Shown here: positions 20,057-29,016 of the stretch, piece by piece
How positions within the stretch are numbered: the first letter of the stretch is position 1
How the letters are laid out: each line of letters opens with the position of its first letter
NCBI GenBank assembly: GCA_021772335.1
Contig: JAJFMD010000002.1
Location: 124,001 to 188,000 of the forward strand
DNA: 64,000 nucleotides
Reading direction: 5' to 3'
DNA from: Chlamydiota bacterium
Lineage (GTDB): Bacteria > Chlamydiota > Chlamydiia > Chlamydiales > Rhabdochlamydiaceae
Notes under the pieces: generated by a model
The model's input: the letters and a program-made list of their open reading frames with translations, nothing else
Database searches by the model: none
What the model was told of the DNA's origin: nothing
Made by a program: the position numbers and the translations under genes

Positions 20057-21292
20057 ATGTCAGGTTCAGTTGCTTTTAAAGGAAATCCTACGATGCCTAG
20101 TTACATAGCTGTTCATGTTGATCTGGATTCGTTAACAACTCCAAAAAATAAAGCAGATTATGAAAAAAGAACCGAAGAAATTATTGGAAACACAGTTCAA
20201 AGAATAACAGATACTGTAGAAGAAAGCGCCGATCTTCAACAATTTTTTCATGTGCTGCTTGCAGATCTAGGAAAAGCGCGAGGTGCTCTTGCCGCTAAGC
20301 ACAATACTCCCGGCGCAGAAGATTTTGGTAAAAGACGTGATGTTGTACCCTTTGAAGGACATATCTACACAACAATCTTAGTAAACAGCGCAGCTTATGA
20401 TCGTTATAACAAGCGCACTCTTGAGTTTTTCCAAAGATATTTATCTCAAATGAAACATAATTTGCAAAATTTTCAACAAAAAAAGGATGAAATTACTGAG
20501 AGTCATTTAGGAGTAGTCTCGAAATTAGAAATTGAGGTTCTCGATGGAAATGATATGGTAAAGCGCAGATGGAACGCTGAGGCAACTATTCCGGAAATTC
20601 AAGCTATTAGGAAAAGGGCTATACAAGAAATAAATCGAAACACTTCCGCCTACGAAACAGGAAATGAAGATCAACTCTTAAAAGCGACTTTTAAGGCAAT
20701 AAAAAAAACCAATCCTACGTATTACAAACGGGAAAGAATAATTGAATGTATGAAACTCATCAGGGCAGGTTTTCCATCACCGCGAAAAGTGGGGCATGAT
20801 AAATATGAGGGTAATACGGCCCATTTAAAGAGTCATTATGTTCACGTAATAGCGCGTCAGGAGGTTAACGGCAAACTCTACGCTTTTACTGAATATTTCA
20901 CATGGATGTACTTTACTTATAGCCATGATCCCGTTGAACGCATGGTAAATTGCTCAAAAGTGGTTCTTTTACATCATGATCTTTTTCTGATTGAAGATGT
21001 CTTAAATGATGTTGCTCGACTTTTTGAGCGAGCGATTCAATGGAAAGGAATAGACATGAATGAGCTAAAAAATAGAGTGGGTCTTTTTCGTTATGAATTT
21101 GCGCATGTGATTCCTTTTGAGAGAGGATCTGCTGCAGTAGGAGAATGGTTAGAATGCGCGATCTACCGTTATCACGGGTTTGAGTTTGAAGTGAGAAAAA
21201 ATGTTGACTTGGAAGCATTCTCCACTCCTTTACTTTCACAATTCATGCAAAAATATCATGATATGACCGATCCTTTTATGATCGTTGATTAA
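20057..21292 (+). CDS. unknown protein, three-gene paralogous cassette member 1
   Basis: 411 residues, family not recognised, no signal peptide or membrane helix, mostly helical and charged. It shares with the next two genes an N-terminal D-L-Q-x-x-F-H motif, a central I-E-V-L-D region, a K-x-x-x-x-Y-Y-K-R-x-R motif, and a C-terminal block of acidic helices ending YRYHGF. It is the most divergent and longest of the three. Near the end it reads HVIPFERGSAAVGEWL followed by AIYRYHGF; this has the same spacing as the Fic helix (HPFxxGNGR to RHGY) but lacks the catalytic His, Asn and Arg. A degenerate Fic-like fold is speculation. ATG at 20057 follows AAGGGTAATAATT; the gap from copy E is 31 bp. 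Confidence 0.8.
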   Translation: MSGSVAFKGNPTMPSYIAVHVDLDSLTTPKNKADYEKRTEEIIGNTVQRITDTVEESADLQQFFHVLLADLGKARGALAAKHNTPGAEDFGKRRDVVPFEGHIYTTILVNSAAYDRYNKRTLEFFQRYLSQMKHNLQNFQQKKDEITESHLGVVSKLEIEVLDGNDMVKRRWNAEATIPEIQAIRKRAIQEINRNTSAYETGNEDQLLKATFKAIKKTNPTYYKRERIIECMKLIRAGFPSPRKVGHDKYEGNTAHLKSHYVHVIARQEVNGKLYAFTEYFTWMYFTYSHDPVERMVNCSKVVLLHHDLFLIEDVLNDVARLFERAIQWKGIDMNELKNRVGLFRYEFAHVIPFERGSAAVGEWLECAIYRYHGFEFEVRKNVDLEAFSTPLLSQFMQKYHDMTDPFMIVD

Positions 21293-21325
21293 TACAATGC
21301 AGATTTCTAATAAGAGGTAATAATT

Positions 21326-22456
21326 ATGTCAGCTTCAGTTCAAAATGGAGCGCCTTTAAATCAGCTGCTCGCTGCGCAATTAGATCATATGATTGATGTT
21401 AATGTTGCGGATATACGGAAAAGTGTCAGCGAGAAAAATGATTTGCAAGAGCTCTTTCATCATCTGATTAAAAAAACAGCAAATATGAGTCAGCAAATGG
21501 CCTCAGGGCTTGGGATAAATCCTGCTGAATTTGTTAGAAAAGATGAAGATGTGAAAAAAAATATTATCGGCTTCACTTATTACAATAACAATAACAACAC
21601 TCAAATTCTTGAGTTTCTCTCTAGTCAAATGGAACAGCTTTCTCATGACAACATGAACTTTACGGAAAAGAGGAGAGAGGTTTCTGACATTTGTTCAGGC
21701 ATAAGCTCTGCTTTTGAGATTGAGGTTTTAGAACCCAGTGATATTAGACAACTTGGATGGGATCAAGAACCTTCTTTTGTTGAAGAAAATGATGCAACTG
21801 TACGCGCGATGTTTTCGCTAAATCAACGTGGAGAACAACTTACGGACAAATCAATATATAGAGAAATTAAACAGAAATATCCCTCATTCTATAAACGCAA
21901 GAAAATGGCGATGTATCTAGATTTCTTAAATACTCAAACTCCTGAGCCTATCGGAAAGGGGAAAAACGAAGAATATATTGGCAACTTTTCCGATGAACAA
22001 GCACTTTATATTCTTGGAACAGCGCGCTTGCAAGTCAATGGAAAGCGCTATGCCACGTCTCAGTATCTGACTAGGATGTACCGACAACAATCTGAAGATC
22101 CAGTTGATAGGCTAAAGAAATACTCTACTGTTTTAATACTAGATCAAGATGTGTTTCTTGTTGATGATATGATGAAAGATATTGCAAAGCTATTCAAACG
22201 GGCTATTGAATGGACGAGTGATGTAAAAGAACTTAAAAATAGAGTGGGTTTGCTCTGCTATAAGTTCTATCATGCACAGCCCTATAAATTGCGGAATGAT
22301 TTTATCGTGAACGCATTAGAAGGAGCTATCTATCGCTACCATGGGTTTGATTTTGAGAAAAGTGACTGTTTGCAAGATACAGTGAAGATCTCCCCTCTCC
22401 TTGGGCCATTTATAGAAAAATATCATAGCATGAGACAATTAGAAATCATTCAATAA
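21326..22456 (+). CDS. unknown protein, three-gene paralogous cassette member 2
   Basis: 376 residues. Close paralogue of the following gene (shared SEDPxxRLKKYSTV, then DVFLVDDMMKDIAKLFKRAI and GAIYRYHGFDFEK) and more distant from the preceding one. An Asn run (YYNNNNN) sits near residue 88. The block equivalent to member 1's PFERG reads HAQPYKLRNDFIVNALEGA, so the motif is not conserved as an active site. Soluble, no export signal visible. Its ribosome binding site GAGGTAATAATT resembles that of member 1. It is 33 bp downstream of member 1, so part of the same likely operon. Confidence 0.8.
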   Translation: MSASVQNGAPLNQLLAAQLDHMIDVNVADIRKSVSEKNDLQELFHHLIKKTANMSQQMASGLGINPAEFVRKDEDVKKNIIGFTYYNNNNNTQILEFLSSQMEQLSHDNMNFTEKRREVSDICSGISSAFEIEVLEPSDIRQLGWDQEPSFVEENDATVRAMFSLNQRGEQLTDKSIYREIKQKYPSFYKRKKMAMYLDFLNTQTPEPIGKGKNEEYIGNFSDEQALYILGTARLQVNGKRYATSQYLTRMYRQQSEDPVDRLKKYSTVLILDQDVFLVDDMMKDIAKLFKRAIEWTSDVKELKNRVGLLCYKFYHAQPYKLRNDFIVNALEGAIYRYHGFDFEKSDCLQDTVKISPLLGPFIEKYHSMRQLEIIQ

Positions 22457-22469
22457 TAAGGAAACTTTT

Positions 22470-23612
22470 ATGACAGCTACAGTTCAACCTGGAACTAATT
22501 TTCGCCAAATACTGCTAGATAACTCAGCTCAGTTTGCTAGCGATAATGTTAACGATATACGGGACGCTGTTAGCAAGAAGCACAATTTGCAAGAGCTCTT
22601 TCACACGCTAGTCAGAAATACAGCAAGCAAATGTGCTCGCTTAGCTTCTGAGCATGACCAAAGCGGCGTTGGAAGCTATGGAGTTAGAAGAGATGATGAT
22701 ACGCGATCTAATTTTGTCAATTTTTCTCCCTTATCTAGCGGTATGAATAATTCTGTGCTCATTATTTTAGCTAGCATAATGCGAAAGCTATCTCATACCA
22801 ACAATAATTTTCATGAAAAACAGATAGAAATATCAAGTCCATGCTTGAACAAGGGCTCCGTTTTTGAGTTTGAACTTTTAACAGAGACAGATGTTCATCA
22901 ACGGAAATGGCATGAAGCGCCCTCAATTGCAGCAGAAAATGCGGCAGCAGTATTAGCGGGAGCCGTCGTTTTGGAACGCGGCGACAAATTTGATCATAAG
23001 ACGCTAGATAGAGAAATTAAAAAAATGCACCCAGATTTCTATAAGAGAAAGAAGATGGCATGCTATTTTGATTTAATCAATCAGCCTAAATTTAGGCCAA
23101 TTGGCAAAAAAGGAGCAAATGAAGAATACATTGGTAATTTCTCAGAAGAACAGGCCCTATACGTTCTTGGAACAGCGCGTTTGCAAGTCAATGGAAAACG
23201 CTATGCTATTGCTCACTATCTAACCAAGATGTATCAGCAACAATCTGAAGATCCAATTGAACGTCTTAAGAAATATTCAACTGTATGCATACTCCATCAA
23301 GACATCTTTCTTATCGATGATATGATGACAGATATTGCTAAGATATTTAAAAAAGCGATTGAGTGGAAAGGAAATATTCAAGAACTTAAAAACTATGTAG
23401 CTCTCATATGTTACGAACTCTCTTTTGCTTTTCCTTATAAGTTTGAAAATGAAGTGATTGTTGAATCTCTACAAGCATCGATCTATCGCTATCATGGATT
23501 TCAATTTGAAAAAAAAGGCTTAGTTCAAGTAACAGCTCATGCTATACCGATGCTGGCTCTGTTTATGGAAAGATACAATAAAATAATTGATTTGAAACCA
23601 ATTAATCATTAA
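22470..23612 (+). CDS. unknown protein, three-gene paralogous cassette member 3
   Basis: 380 residues, paralogue of the two preceding genes, separated by only 13 bp and preceded by AAGGAAACTTTT. It shares the N-x-x-Q-E-L-F-H start, the EEYIGNFSEEQALYVLGTAR block and the SEDPIERLKKYSTV block with member 2, and ends with ASIYRYHGFQFEKKG plus a short hydrophobic C-terminal helix. No catalytic motif is recognised. It is the last gene of the rightward run; the next gene is convergent 58 bp away. Confidence 0.8.
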   Translation: MTATVQPGTNFRQILLDNSAQFASDNVNDIRDAVSKKHNLQELFHTLVRNTASKCARLASEHDQSGVGSYGVRRDDDTRSNFVNFSPLSSGMNNSVLIILASIMRKLSHTNNNFHEKQIEISSPCLNKGSVFEFELLTETDVHQRKWHEAPSIAAENAAAVLAGAVVLERGDKFDHKTLDREIKKMHPDFYKRKKMACYFDLINQPKFRPIGKKGANEEYIGNFSEEQALYVLGTARLQVNGKRYAIAHYLTKMYQQQSEDPIERLKKYSTVCILHQDIFLIDDMMTDIAKIFKKAIEWKGNIQELKNYVALICYELSFAFPYKFENEVIVESLQASIYRYHGFQFEKKGLVQVTAHAIPMLALFMERYNKIIDLKPINH

Positions 23613-23670
23613 AAAATTTCGCGTGCGATTAATCTGCAATTTTAACAAACTCAGTATCTTAAGAAGATTA

Positions 23671-25173
23671 TTATTTTTTATTGTTTGCCAGCGATAGAGG
23701 CCAGGAGAGAATAAGGATAAGGATAGGCACAATTTCTAGTCTACCCATCCACATCATGGTCATCATGATGATTTTTGATGGAATGGAGAGAGCTGCGTTT
23801 GTCAGGTCGGTGGTGAGACCTACGTTGCTTAGGGCGCTAGTTACATCAAAGAGAATATCGATTGCTCTTGCGCTCGGATTTGCAAGGATCATTGCGATCC
23901 ATCCTAAAAAGAGAGTGGCAATCCATAAGGTGAAGAGAATGCTCGCTTCATAGAGCCTTTCTGACTTGTGACTTTCAGGAAAACTAATTCCTACATCATC
24001 TTGCACAATGCTTTTCTCTTTGGTTACCGTGAGCGTGCGTAAGCGTAGAATAACTCCACTCCAGAGACGCATCAAACGACGGATTTTAATACCACCAACA
24101 GTTGATCCGGTACATCCCCCAACTAACATGCCAACGACGAGAAAGAGCTTGCCTGCGGTGCTCCATGTTGTAAAGTTCACAGTATGAAAGCCACAAGTTC
24201 CGAGAGCAGAGACCCATTGGAAAGCGGGCTCTATAAAAGGCGCTTTAAAAAAAAGCAGAGCATAGAGAACGAGTGTTCCTGAAATTAGCAAAATGAAGAA
24301 AATGCGGTTTTGTGGATTTTTCCACAGTTCGGAGATTTTTAATTTGGTGAGAATACGCTGGTGAATAGCAAAACTCATTGCGCCAAAAATCATTAAAGGA
24401 AGGGCGACAACTTTAATTGCGAGAGAATAGCCTTCGAAATTGTCATCAGTGATAGTAAAGCCCCCTGTTGAGATGCTAGTGAGAGAGTGGTTAACAGCTT
24501 CCCAAATAGGCATGCCAGCTGTGATAAAAAGCAAGAAGGCTAGAACTGTGAAGAAAAAGTAGATATACCAAATTGTACGAGAGGTTTGCATAAGATTGCG
24601 ACCAAACCGCTCCGAGCGCGTTTCAGCATAGTAAAGTTGATACTCTTCAGTTCGCGATTCAATAAAAGAAAGTACAAAAACAATAAGGCCAACTGCTCCA
24701 ATCCATTCTTGAAAAGAGCGCCACCATTGCAAAGTATGAGGAAGTTCAGAAGGCTTCAACAACATGGTAAGTCCAGTACTGGTAAAACCTGAAATCGACT
24801 CAAAAAAGGCGTTGATTGGTTGAGATAGAAAAAGTATTGGTAATGAGGTGCTTCCTTGGACAATGAGATGATCTGAAATCCAAAGAAAAGGAAGAGCGCC
24901 TAGCAGTGGACAGAGAAGCCACGCTATCGCGGATGAGATCATCGCATCCCATAATCTATTTTGCTGCGTTTTATAAAAAAGACGATAAAGCAACTGCCCT
25001 GTAAAAATGCTGATTGCCGCCATTTTAAGAAACGGAAGGACGGCATAGGTCTCATCAAATATGAACGCGATCGGAAGAGTGATCAGCGCCATAATCCCGG
25101 GAATATGGAGTAGTAGACCGATGTCCCCTAGAATCTCTTTCAGATGTATCTTTTGATTGAGCAGCATCGTCAT
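23671..25173 (-). CDS. trkH: TrkH/KtrB-family potassium uptake membrane protein
   Basis: 500 residues, polytopic. It shows the four pore-loop repeats of the Trk/Ktr/HKT superfamily, each with a filter glycine: SGFTSTGLTM, TSISTGGFT, SALGTCGFHT and TSALSNVGLT. The GGCTGSTVGGIK segment and the basic stretch after it are also family-typical. It would import K+ across the inner membrane with a TrkA/KtrA regulatory partner, which is not in this window. The start at 25173 is kept because the conserved first helix (IGLLLHIPGIMALI) begins only ~20 residues in. As a result its 5' end overlaps the end of the upstream barrel/helix gene by 119 bp in another frame. Confidence 0.9.
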   Translation of the reverse strand: MTMLLNQKIHLKEILGDIGLLLHIPGIMALITLPIAFIFDETYAVLPFLKMAAISIFTGQLLYRLFYKTQQNRLWDAMISSAIAWLLCPLLGALPFLWISDHLIVQGSTSLPILFLSQPINAFFESISGFTSTGLTMLLKPSELPHTLQWWRSFQEWIGAVGLIVFVLSFIESRTEEYQLYYAETRSERFGRNLMQTSRTIWYIYFFFTVLAFLLFITAGMPIWEAVNHSLTSISTGGFTITDDNFEGYSLAIKVVALPLMIFGAMSFAIHQRILTKLKISELWKNPQNRIFFILLISGTLVLYALLFFKAPFIEPAFQWVSALGTCGFHTVNFTTWSTAGKLFLVVGMLVGGCTGSTVGGIKIRRLMRLWSGVILRLRTLTVTKEKSIVQDDVGISFPESHKSERLYEASILFTLWIATLFLGWIAMILANPSARAIDILFDVTSALSNVGLTTDLTNAALSIPSKIIMMTMMWMGRLEIVPILILILSWPLSLANNKK

Positions 25174-27367
25174 CTACATGTTTGTTATCTTTTTTTATTG
25201 ACGATGCAGGCTTTAAAGAGCAAGGACAAGGTGTTCCACTCACCTGAAATTCAATAGTTCCCATGATGTTGACCGGAGCATTATAGTTATCGGCTGAAAG
25301 TCCTTCGGCGCTTTTCCCAGCAGAGTTAACAGTAAATAAGCCGAGAGCATTGTTGTTAAGCTCAAAGGATTTTACTGTATTTTTACTCCAATCAAAAAGG
25401 CAAATTGAATGAATTTGCTCTCCACTAGTAAATGCAACGGAGTTATCAAGAATATTGGTAATCCCGCACGACTGGAGATTGATTTTTTCGCTGCCAGTTA
25501 ACTTGACATCGATACCAAGACACACTCCGGTTGTGATCATATTGTCATCAAGTGTGAGCTGGTGATCACTGCAAGAATTTCCAATGTAGTTAATATCAAA
25601 ACCGCGCGTTGTGGAACAAATCACATTTTTGCGTCCATCAAAACAGGTTTCTGGGCCCGTTAAAGATAAGCGCACTGTACTGCCCGAGCCATTATGATTG
25701 ATTGTATTGCATAGGAAATTAAAGTCTGCTGAGCACACATTGCTGATATTCACCGCTTCGATCTTGCTATCATTGATCTCGTTGTTATTTAGGGTGTGAT
25801 TCCCCCCTTGAGCGCGCAGCACAATCCCGGAGCTTTGTGATTTTTTAATGCAGTTGTTTTCAATGCACGAGTTGCACACACAAAGGAGATGCATTGCGTG
25901 ACTACAACTATTTTCAATGATATTGCGGTTGATCGTAAAGTCGCTGGAATCAGTAATCAGTATTCCTTCTTTTTGCGTATTGCAAATCGTGTTGTTTTTG
26001 ATTAGAGCTCCTTTACAAGAAGAGGTAATCACAATACCACGCTCTCCTCCACAAATAAAATTGCCGATTGCTTGAGGATGGCAAACACAAGAAGCGTAGA
26101 TCGAATCATCGTCGCATGGAGGCAAGATGCAAAAGCCATTGACCGTTGAGCAATTGTCTAGCGTGATGACTGTAGAGCAGTTCGTGATCTTAGGATAGCA
26201 ATCTGGAGTTAATGCCGGGATCTCAAGTCCTCCAAGGCAGTAACTAGAACCCGACCCGAGGAGCACTTGATTTTCTTTTAAGCAAAATCCTGTGTCATAG
26301 TTGCATGTTGTCCCATCGCCATAAAAGACGTAGATAAGATCTCCTGGACAAGAGTGGTTTTGCGCTTCACAAAGAGTTTGAAAGGGACATTCATAGGTGC
26401 CATTGCCAAGGTTTTCATTGCAGTTGTTAACAAAAACCGCACTAAATGGACACCCAGATGGTGTGTAATTGAGCGTGCGGCACGATTCTTTGGTAATAAT
26501 CGGAATGATTTCATTGCGATACACCGCTTGAGTTAATCGTCCCATCAGCTCTGCTTTTTGATCCCACCCATTATCTGTATACCACTCGCGCCAGCGTCTG
26601 CCTTTAGTGCGAATATTTGCAGGTCCAAAGGGAACTGTGATCGATATGTATCCCTGAGCACGCGTGTTGAAAAGAGAATCATGAGTGACATCACATCCGA
26701 GTTCTATTCCATCATAAACTTTGAATGAACAGCGGCCCCTCACCCCTGTAGCACTGCCTGTCGAGAGATCGTCGCTGCTGTTGTCAAATAAGAAATAAGG
26801 GCCTGCGGCGATGTAAAAATCGATATAACGAAATACGCTTGGAAGATGCGTACCCGCTTCTAAAAACACGCTGGGTATTGCAAAGATCGTTTCTTTATCA
26901 GAAGCGATGCTATTGCCGCAAAATTTAACGAATGAGTAGTTTTCTTTAACAGTAGAGCCAATTGGCCAATAAGTATCGAGTCTGAGATCAACAAAACGGT
27001 GAAGCGCCTCAAAGCCTAGACCAATTTGTCCAAATTTATTTTCAGAGAGCGCTCGATAATCATAATAAAAGTTACCCCCAAGAACCCACTTGTCGTTAGC
27101 TACAGGAGCTCTATAGCCAATGCCAACATTCGCTGCTAAGCAGCCATCGTTAAGTATGTTTGCTCGAAGATCGACAAAAGGCTGATAACTTTGTCCCCAG
27201 TGAGGAGAGATGAATGTTGCAATCGTTGTATAGCCTGTATCATAGCCTATGCCTTTAGGGGCCCGGTACTTAAAAACGAGGTTAGAATAATTGCCTGTTT
27301 CGAAATATTTATCAGAGTAAATCGAAGTGATAGAAAATGTGAAAAGAAGAAAAAATAGAAAACGCAT
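25055..27367 (-). CDS. inverse-autotransporter-like beta-barrel with beta-helix passenger (2)
   Basis: About 770 residues; ATG at 27367 is preferred over a GTG two codons earlier. Signal peptide ~1-20 (SIYS/DK). Barrel ~30-255 with the family motifs YRAPKGIGYDTGYTT and PFVDLRANILNDG, then YYDYR and FVDLRLDTYWPIG. AVYRNEIIP near 283-291 precedes a beta-helix-like, cysteine-rich passenger (~310-725; repeated N-x-I-x-x-N and IENNC units). After CPCSLKP the protein continues with ~50 hydrophilic residues of unusual composition (Ser, Arg, Asp), mostly read from inside the trkH gene. This tail looks like a stop-loss extension rather than a domain. Probably outer membrane. Confidence 0.78.
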   Translation of the reverse strand: MRFLFFLLFTFSITSIYSDKYFETGNYSNLVFKYRAPKGIGYDTGYTTIATFISPHWGQSYQPFVDLRANILNDGCLAANVGIGYRAPVANDKWVLGGNFYYDYRALSENKFGQIGLGFEALHRFVDLRLDTYWPIGSTVKENYSFVKFCGNSIASDKETIFAIPSVFLEAGTHLPSVFRYIDFYIAAGPYFLFDNSSDDLSTGSATGVRGRCSFKVYDGIELGCDVTHDSLFNTRAQGYISITVPFGPANIRTKGRRWREWYTDNGWDQKAELMGRLTQAVYRNEIIPIITKESCRTLNYTPSGCPFSAVFVNNCNENLGNGTYECPFQTLCEAQNHSCPGDLIYVFYGDGTTCNYDTGFCLKENQVLLGSGSSYCLGGLEIPALTPDCYPKITNCSTVITLDNCSTVNGFCILPPCDDDSIYASCVCHPQAIGNFICGGERGIVITSSCKGALIKNNTICNTQKEGILITDSSDFTINRNIIENSCSHAMHLLCVCNSCIENNCIKKSQSSGIVLRAQGGNHTLNNNEINDSKIEAVNISNVCSADFNFLCNTINHNGSGSTVRLSLTGPETCFDGRKNVICSTTRGFDINYIGNSCSDHQLTLDDNMITTGVCLGIDVKLTGSEKINLQSCGITNILDNSVAFTSGEQIHSICLFDWSKNTVKSFELNNNALGLFTVNSAGKSAEGLSADNYNAPVNIMGTIEFQVSGTPCPCSLKPASSIKKDNKHVDDDAAQSKDTSERDSRGHRSTTPYSRDYGADHSSDRVHI

Positions 27368-27408
27368 TCTCACCCAGATGAGCTAGATTCAGTTGCTAGC
27401 AAACTCTA

Positions 27409-27948
27409 TCATACTGCCGAGTTGATATCGAGATGCATCATTTGATGGAGGCGTTTTTTTGAATCCCAATTGGGGATATAGGTTTCTACTTTTATAAAAC
27501 CCGCTTTTTCATAAACATGAATCGCCTTAGGGTTTCCAATTTCAGGATCGATGAGTACTCTTTTAACATCAGGGAAATTCGTTTTTAGAAATGCCTTGAT
27601 TGTTGGAGCTGCAAACCCCTTACCTAGAAAATCTTTGTTACCAAGGATGACATCGAGGGTAATTGTCTTTCCCTTTGGAGATCTATATTTTGCGTAATCA
27701 TCGACCTCTTTAACAATGGAAGTTGGAAAATAGCAAAATGGGACATTGTTCATGCACGCAATCCAGTGATCGAAAATTTGTTCTTTTCCAGTGAGATAGC
27801 GATCGATATTATCAAAGGTACAACCATTAGGATCGACAAATTCACAAACGTGATCTTCCGCGAGCCACTTTTTAAGAATTGCTCGATCTCTTTCTTCAAT
27901 TTTTCGAAAGGAAAGGGCTAGTGATGGCGCTTGCATCATACAACTCAT
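27409..27948 (-). CDS. GNAT acetyltransferase, AAC(6')/RimJ-like
   Basis: 179 residues with the GNAT acetyl-CoA loop LGKGFAAPTIKAFL and the downstream VLIDPEIGNPKAIHVYEKAGF block, which is characteristic of the aminoglycoside 6'-N-acetyltransferase / siderophore acetyltransferase subgroup. The substrate cannot be predicted: it could be a small amine, a protein N-terminus or an antibiotic. The start is uncertain, because GGAG lies immediately before the first ATG (27948) but nine bases before the ATG at 27939, which may be the real one. The next gene upstream is also a GNAT protein, 63 bp away and in the same orientation. Confidence 0.8.
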   Translation of the reverse strand: MSCMMQAPSLALSFRKIEERDRAILKKWLAEDHVCEFVDPNGCTFDNIDRYLTGKEQIFDHWIACMNNVPFCYFPTSIVKEVDDYAKYRSPKGKTITLDVILGNKDFLGKGFAAPTIKAFLKTNFPDVKRVLIDPEIGNPKAIHVYEKAGFIKVETYIPNWDSKKRLHQMMHLDINSAV

Positions 27949-28011
27949 CTCCGGTTTTGGTACATAACTACGGATTCAAAACAATTAGTCCGAATATTTG
28001 TACCATTATTT

Positions 28012-28911
28012 TTATTCGTGGATTGTTCCTGATGTGAGACGTTCATTCCAATACACTTCATCATAGATTGTTTTAGTGCGAATATCTCCAAGAACACGTC
28101 TTCCTACTGGCAGAAGATTTTCTGGCAAATCATCGATTGGGAAAAACGCTATATCGTCACATTTATGTGGTTCACAATTAGTAATTTTGCCGCGATAAGA
28201 TCGTGGGACAAAGGTAAAGAAAAGAAGTTCATGTGGATTATGATCATTCGGAGCTATGTTCATGAGATTAGCAAGCTCTAAATCTTCTTCATAAATATCA
28301 ATTCCAATTTCTTCTTTAGCCTCTCGCACTATTGCGCGGCGCAAAGACTCTTCTCCATCGATCGATCCACCTGGAAGACTATAAAAACCATCTCCCCAAC
28401 CGGTATTGGCGCGCCTCATCAAGAGAACTTGATTATTTTCGATGATAGCAAGACCTACTCCTGCATGGATGCGATAGGCCGGTTTTTTAATGGGAACTGT
28501 TGTAAGCAGTTTCTTTAAAAAATAGAGCTTTGAATTTTTTTCATAACCATTGCGCACAAATTCAACGTTGTAGCCAAGTTTTTTATAGAACGGCAACGCT
28601 TCCCAATCCATTGTATTAACGGTGACAAAACGACAATGTTCTCTCTTAGCGAGTTCTTCTGATTTTTGAATGAGCTGAGTTCCTAAGCCTTTATTACGCA
28701 GAGCTGGAGCAAGCCAGAGCGTATCGATATAGAGACATCCATAATAGGTAAATCCAGATATCGCTCCTTGAAGTTTCTCATTTTCTTCGATAGTAAAAGC
28801 AAAGGGTTTCATTGGCGGGAGATCACGCGCTTTTTTTGCCTCAAAGGAAAGGGCGCTAAGCACAGTTTCATACTGAGATGATGAGAGTGAATTCTTTTGC
28901 TTAATTTCCAT
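28012..28911 (-). CDS. GNAT acetyltransferase fused to Nudix hydrolase
   Basis: 299 residues in two domains. Residues ~10-130 are GNAT: L-A-P-A-L-R-N-K-G-L-G-T-Q-L carries the CoA-binding R-x-x-G-x-G, followed by ALPFYKKLGY. Residues ~148-290 are Nudix, with a complete Nudix box at about 182-204 (G-x5-E-x7-R-E-A-K-E-E-I-G-I), so the metal site looks intact. It would hydrolyse a nucleoside diphosphate-linked substrate and acetylate an unknown amine; linked activities on one metabolite are inference. The start is well defined by GGAGGT five bases before ATG at 28911. Confidence 0.87.
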   Translation of the reverse strand: MEIKQKNSLSSSQYETVLSALSFEAKKARDLPPMKPFAFTIEENEKLQGAISGFTYYGCLYIDTLWLAPALRNKGLGTQLIQKSEELAKREHCRFVTVNTMDWEALPFYKKLGYNVEFVRNGYEKNSKLYFLKKLLTTVPIKKPAYRIHAGVGLAIIENNQVLLMRRANTGWGDGFYSLPGGSIDGEESLRRAIVREAKEEIGIDIYEEDLELANLMNIAPNDHNPHELLFFTFVPRSYRGKITNCEPHKCDDIAFFPIDDLPENLLPVGRRVLGDIRTKTIYDEVYWNERLTSGTIHE

Positions 28912-29016
28912 GGCGACCTCCTAAAACGTAGAGGAGATTTTACTTGAGAAAGATGCATTTGTCAAATAAGGGATTTTTTTTTAATGTAGTGCTCTTTTTT
29001 CTAATTTTTGCAGACT

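Noticed and set aside
23656-23680. Possible terminator hairpin (ATCTT-AAG-AAGAT then T-rich) after the three-gene cassette
   Set aside because: The 5-bp stem is all but one A-T pair with a 3-base loop; too weak to claim.
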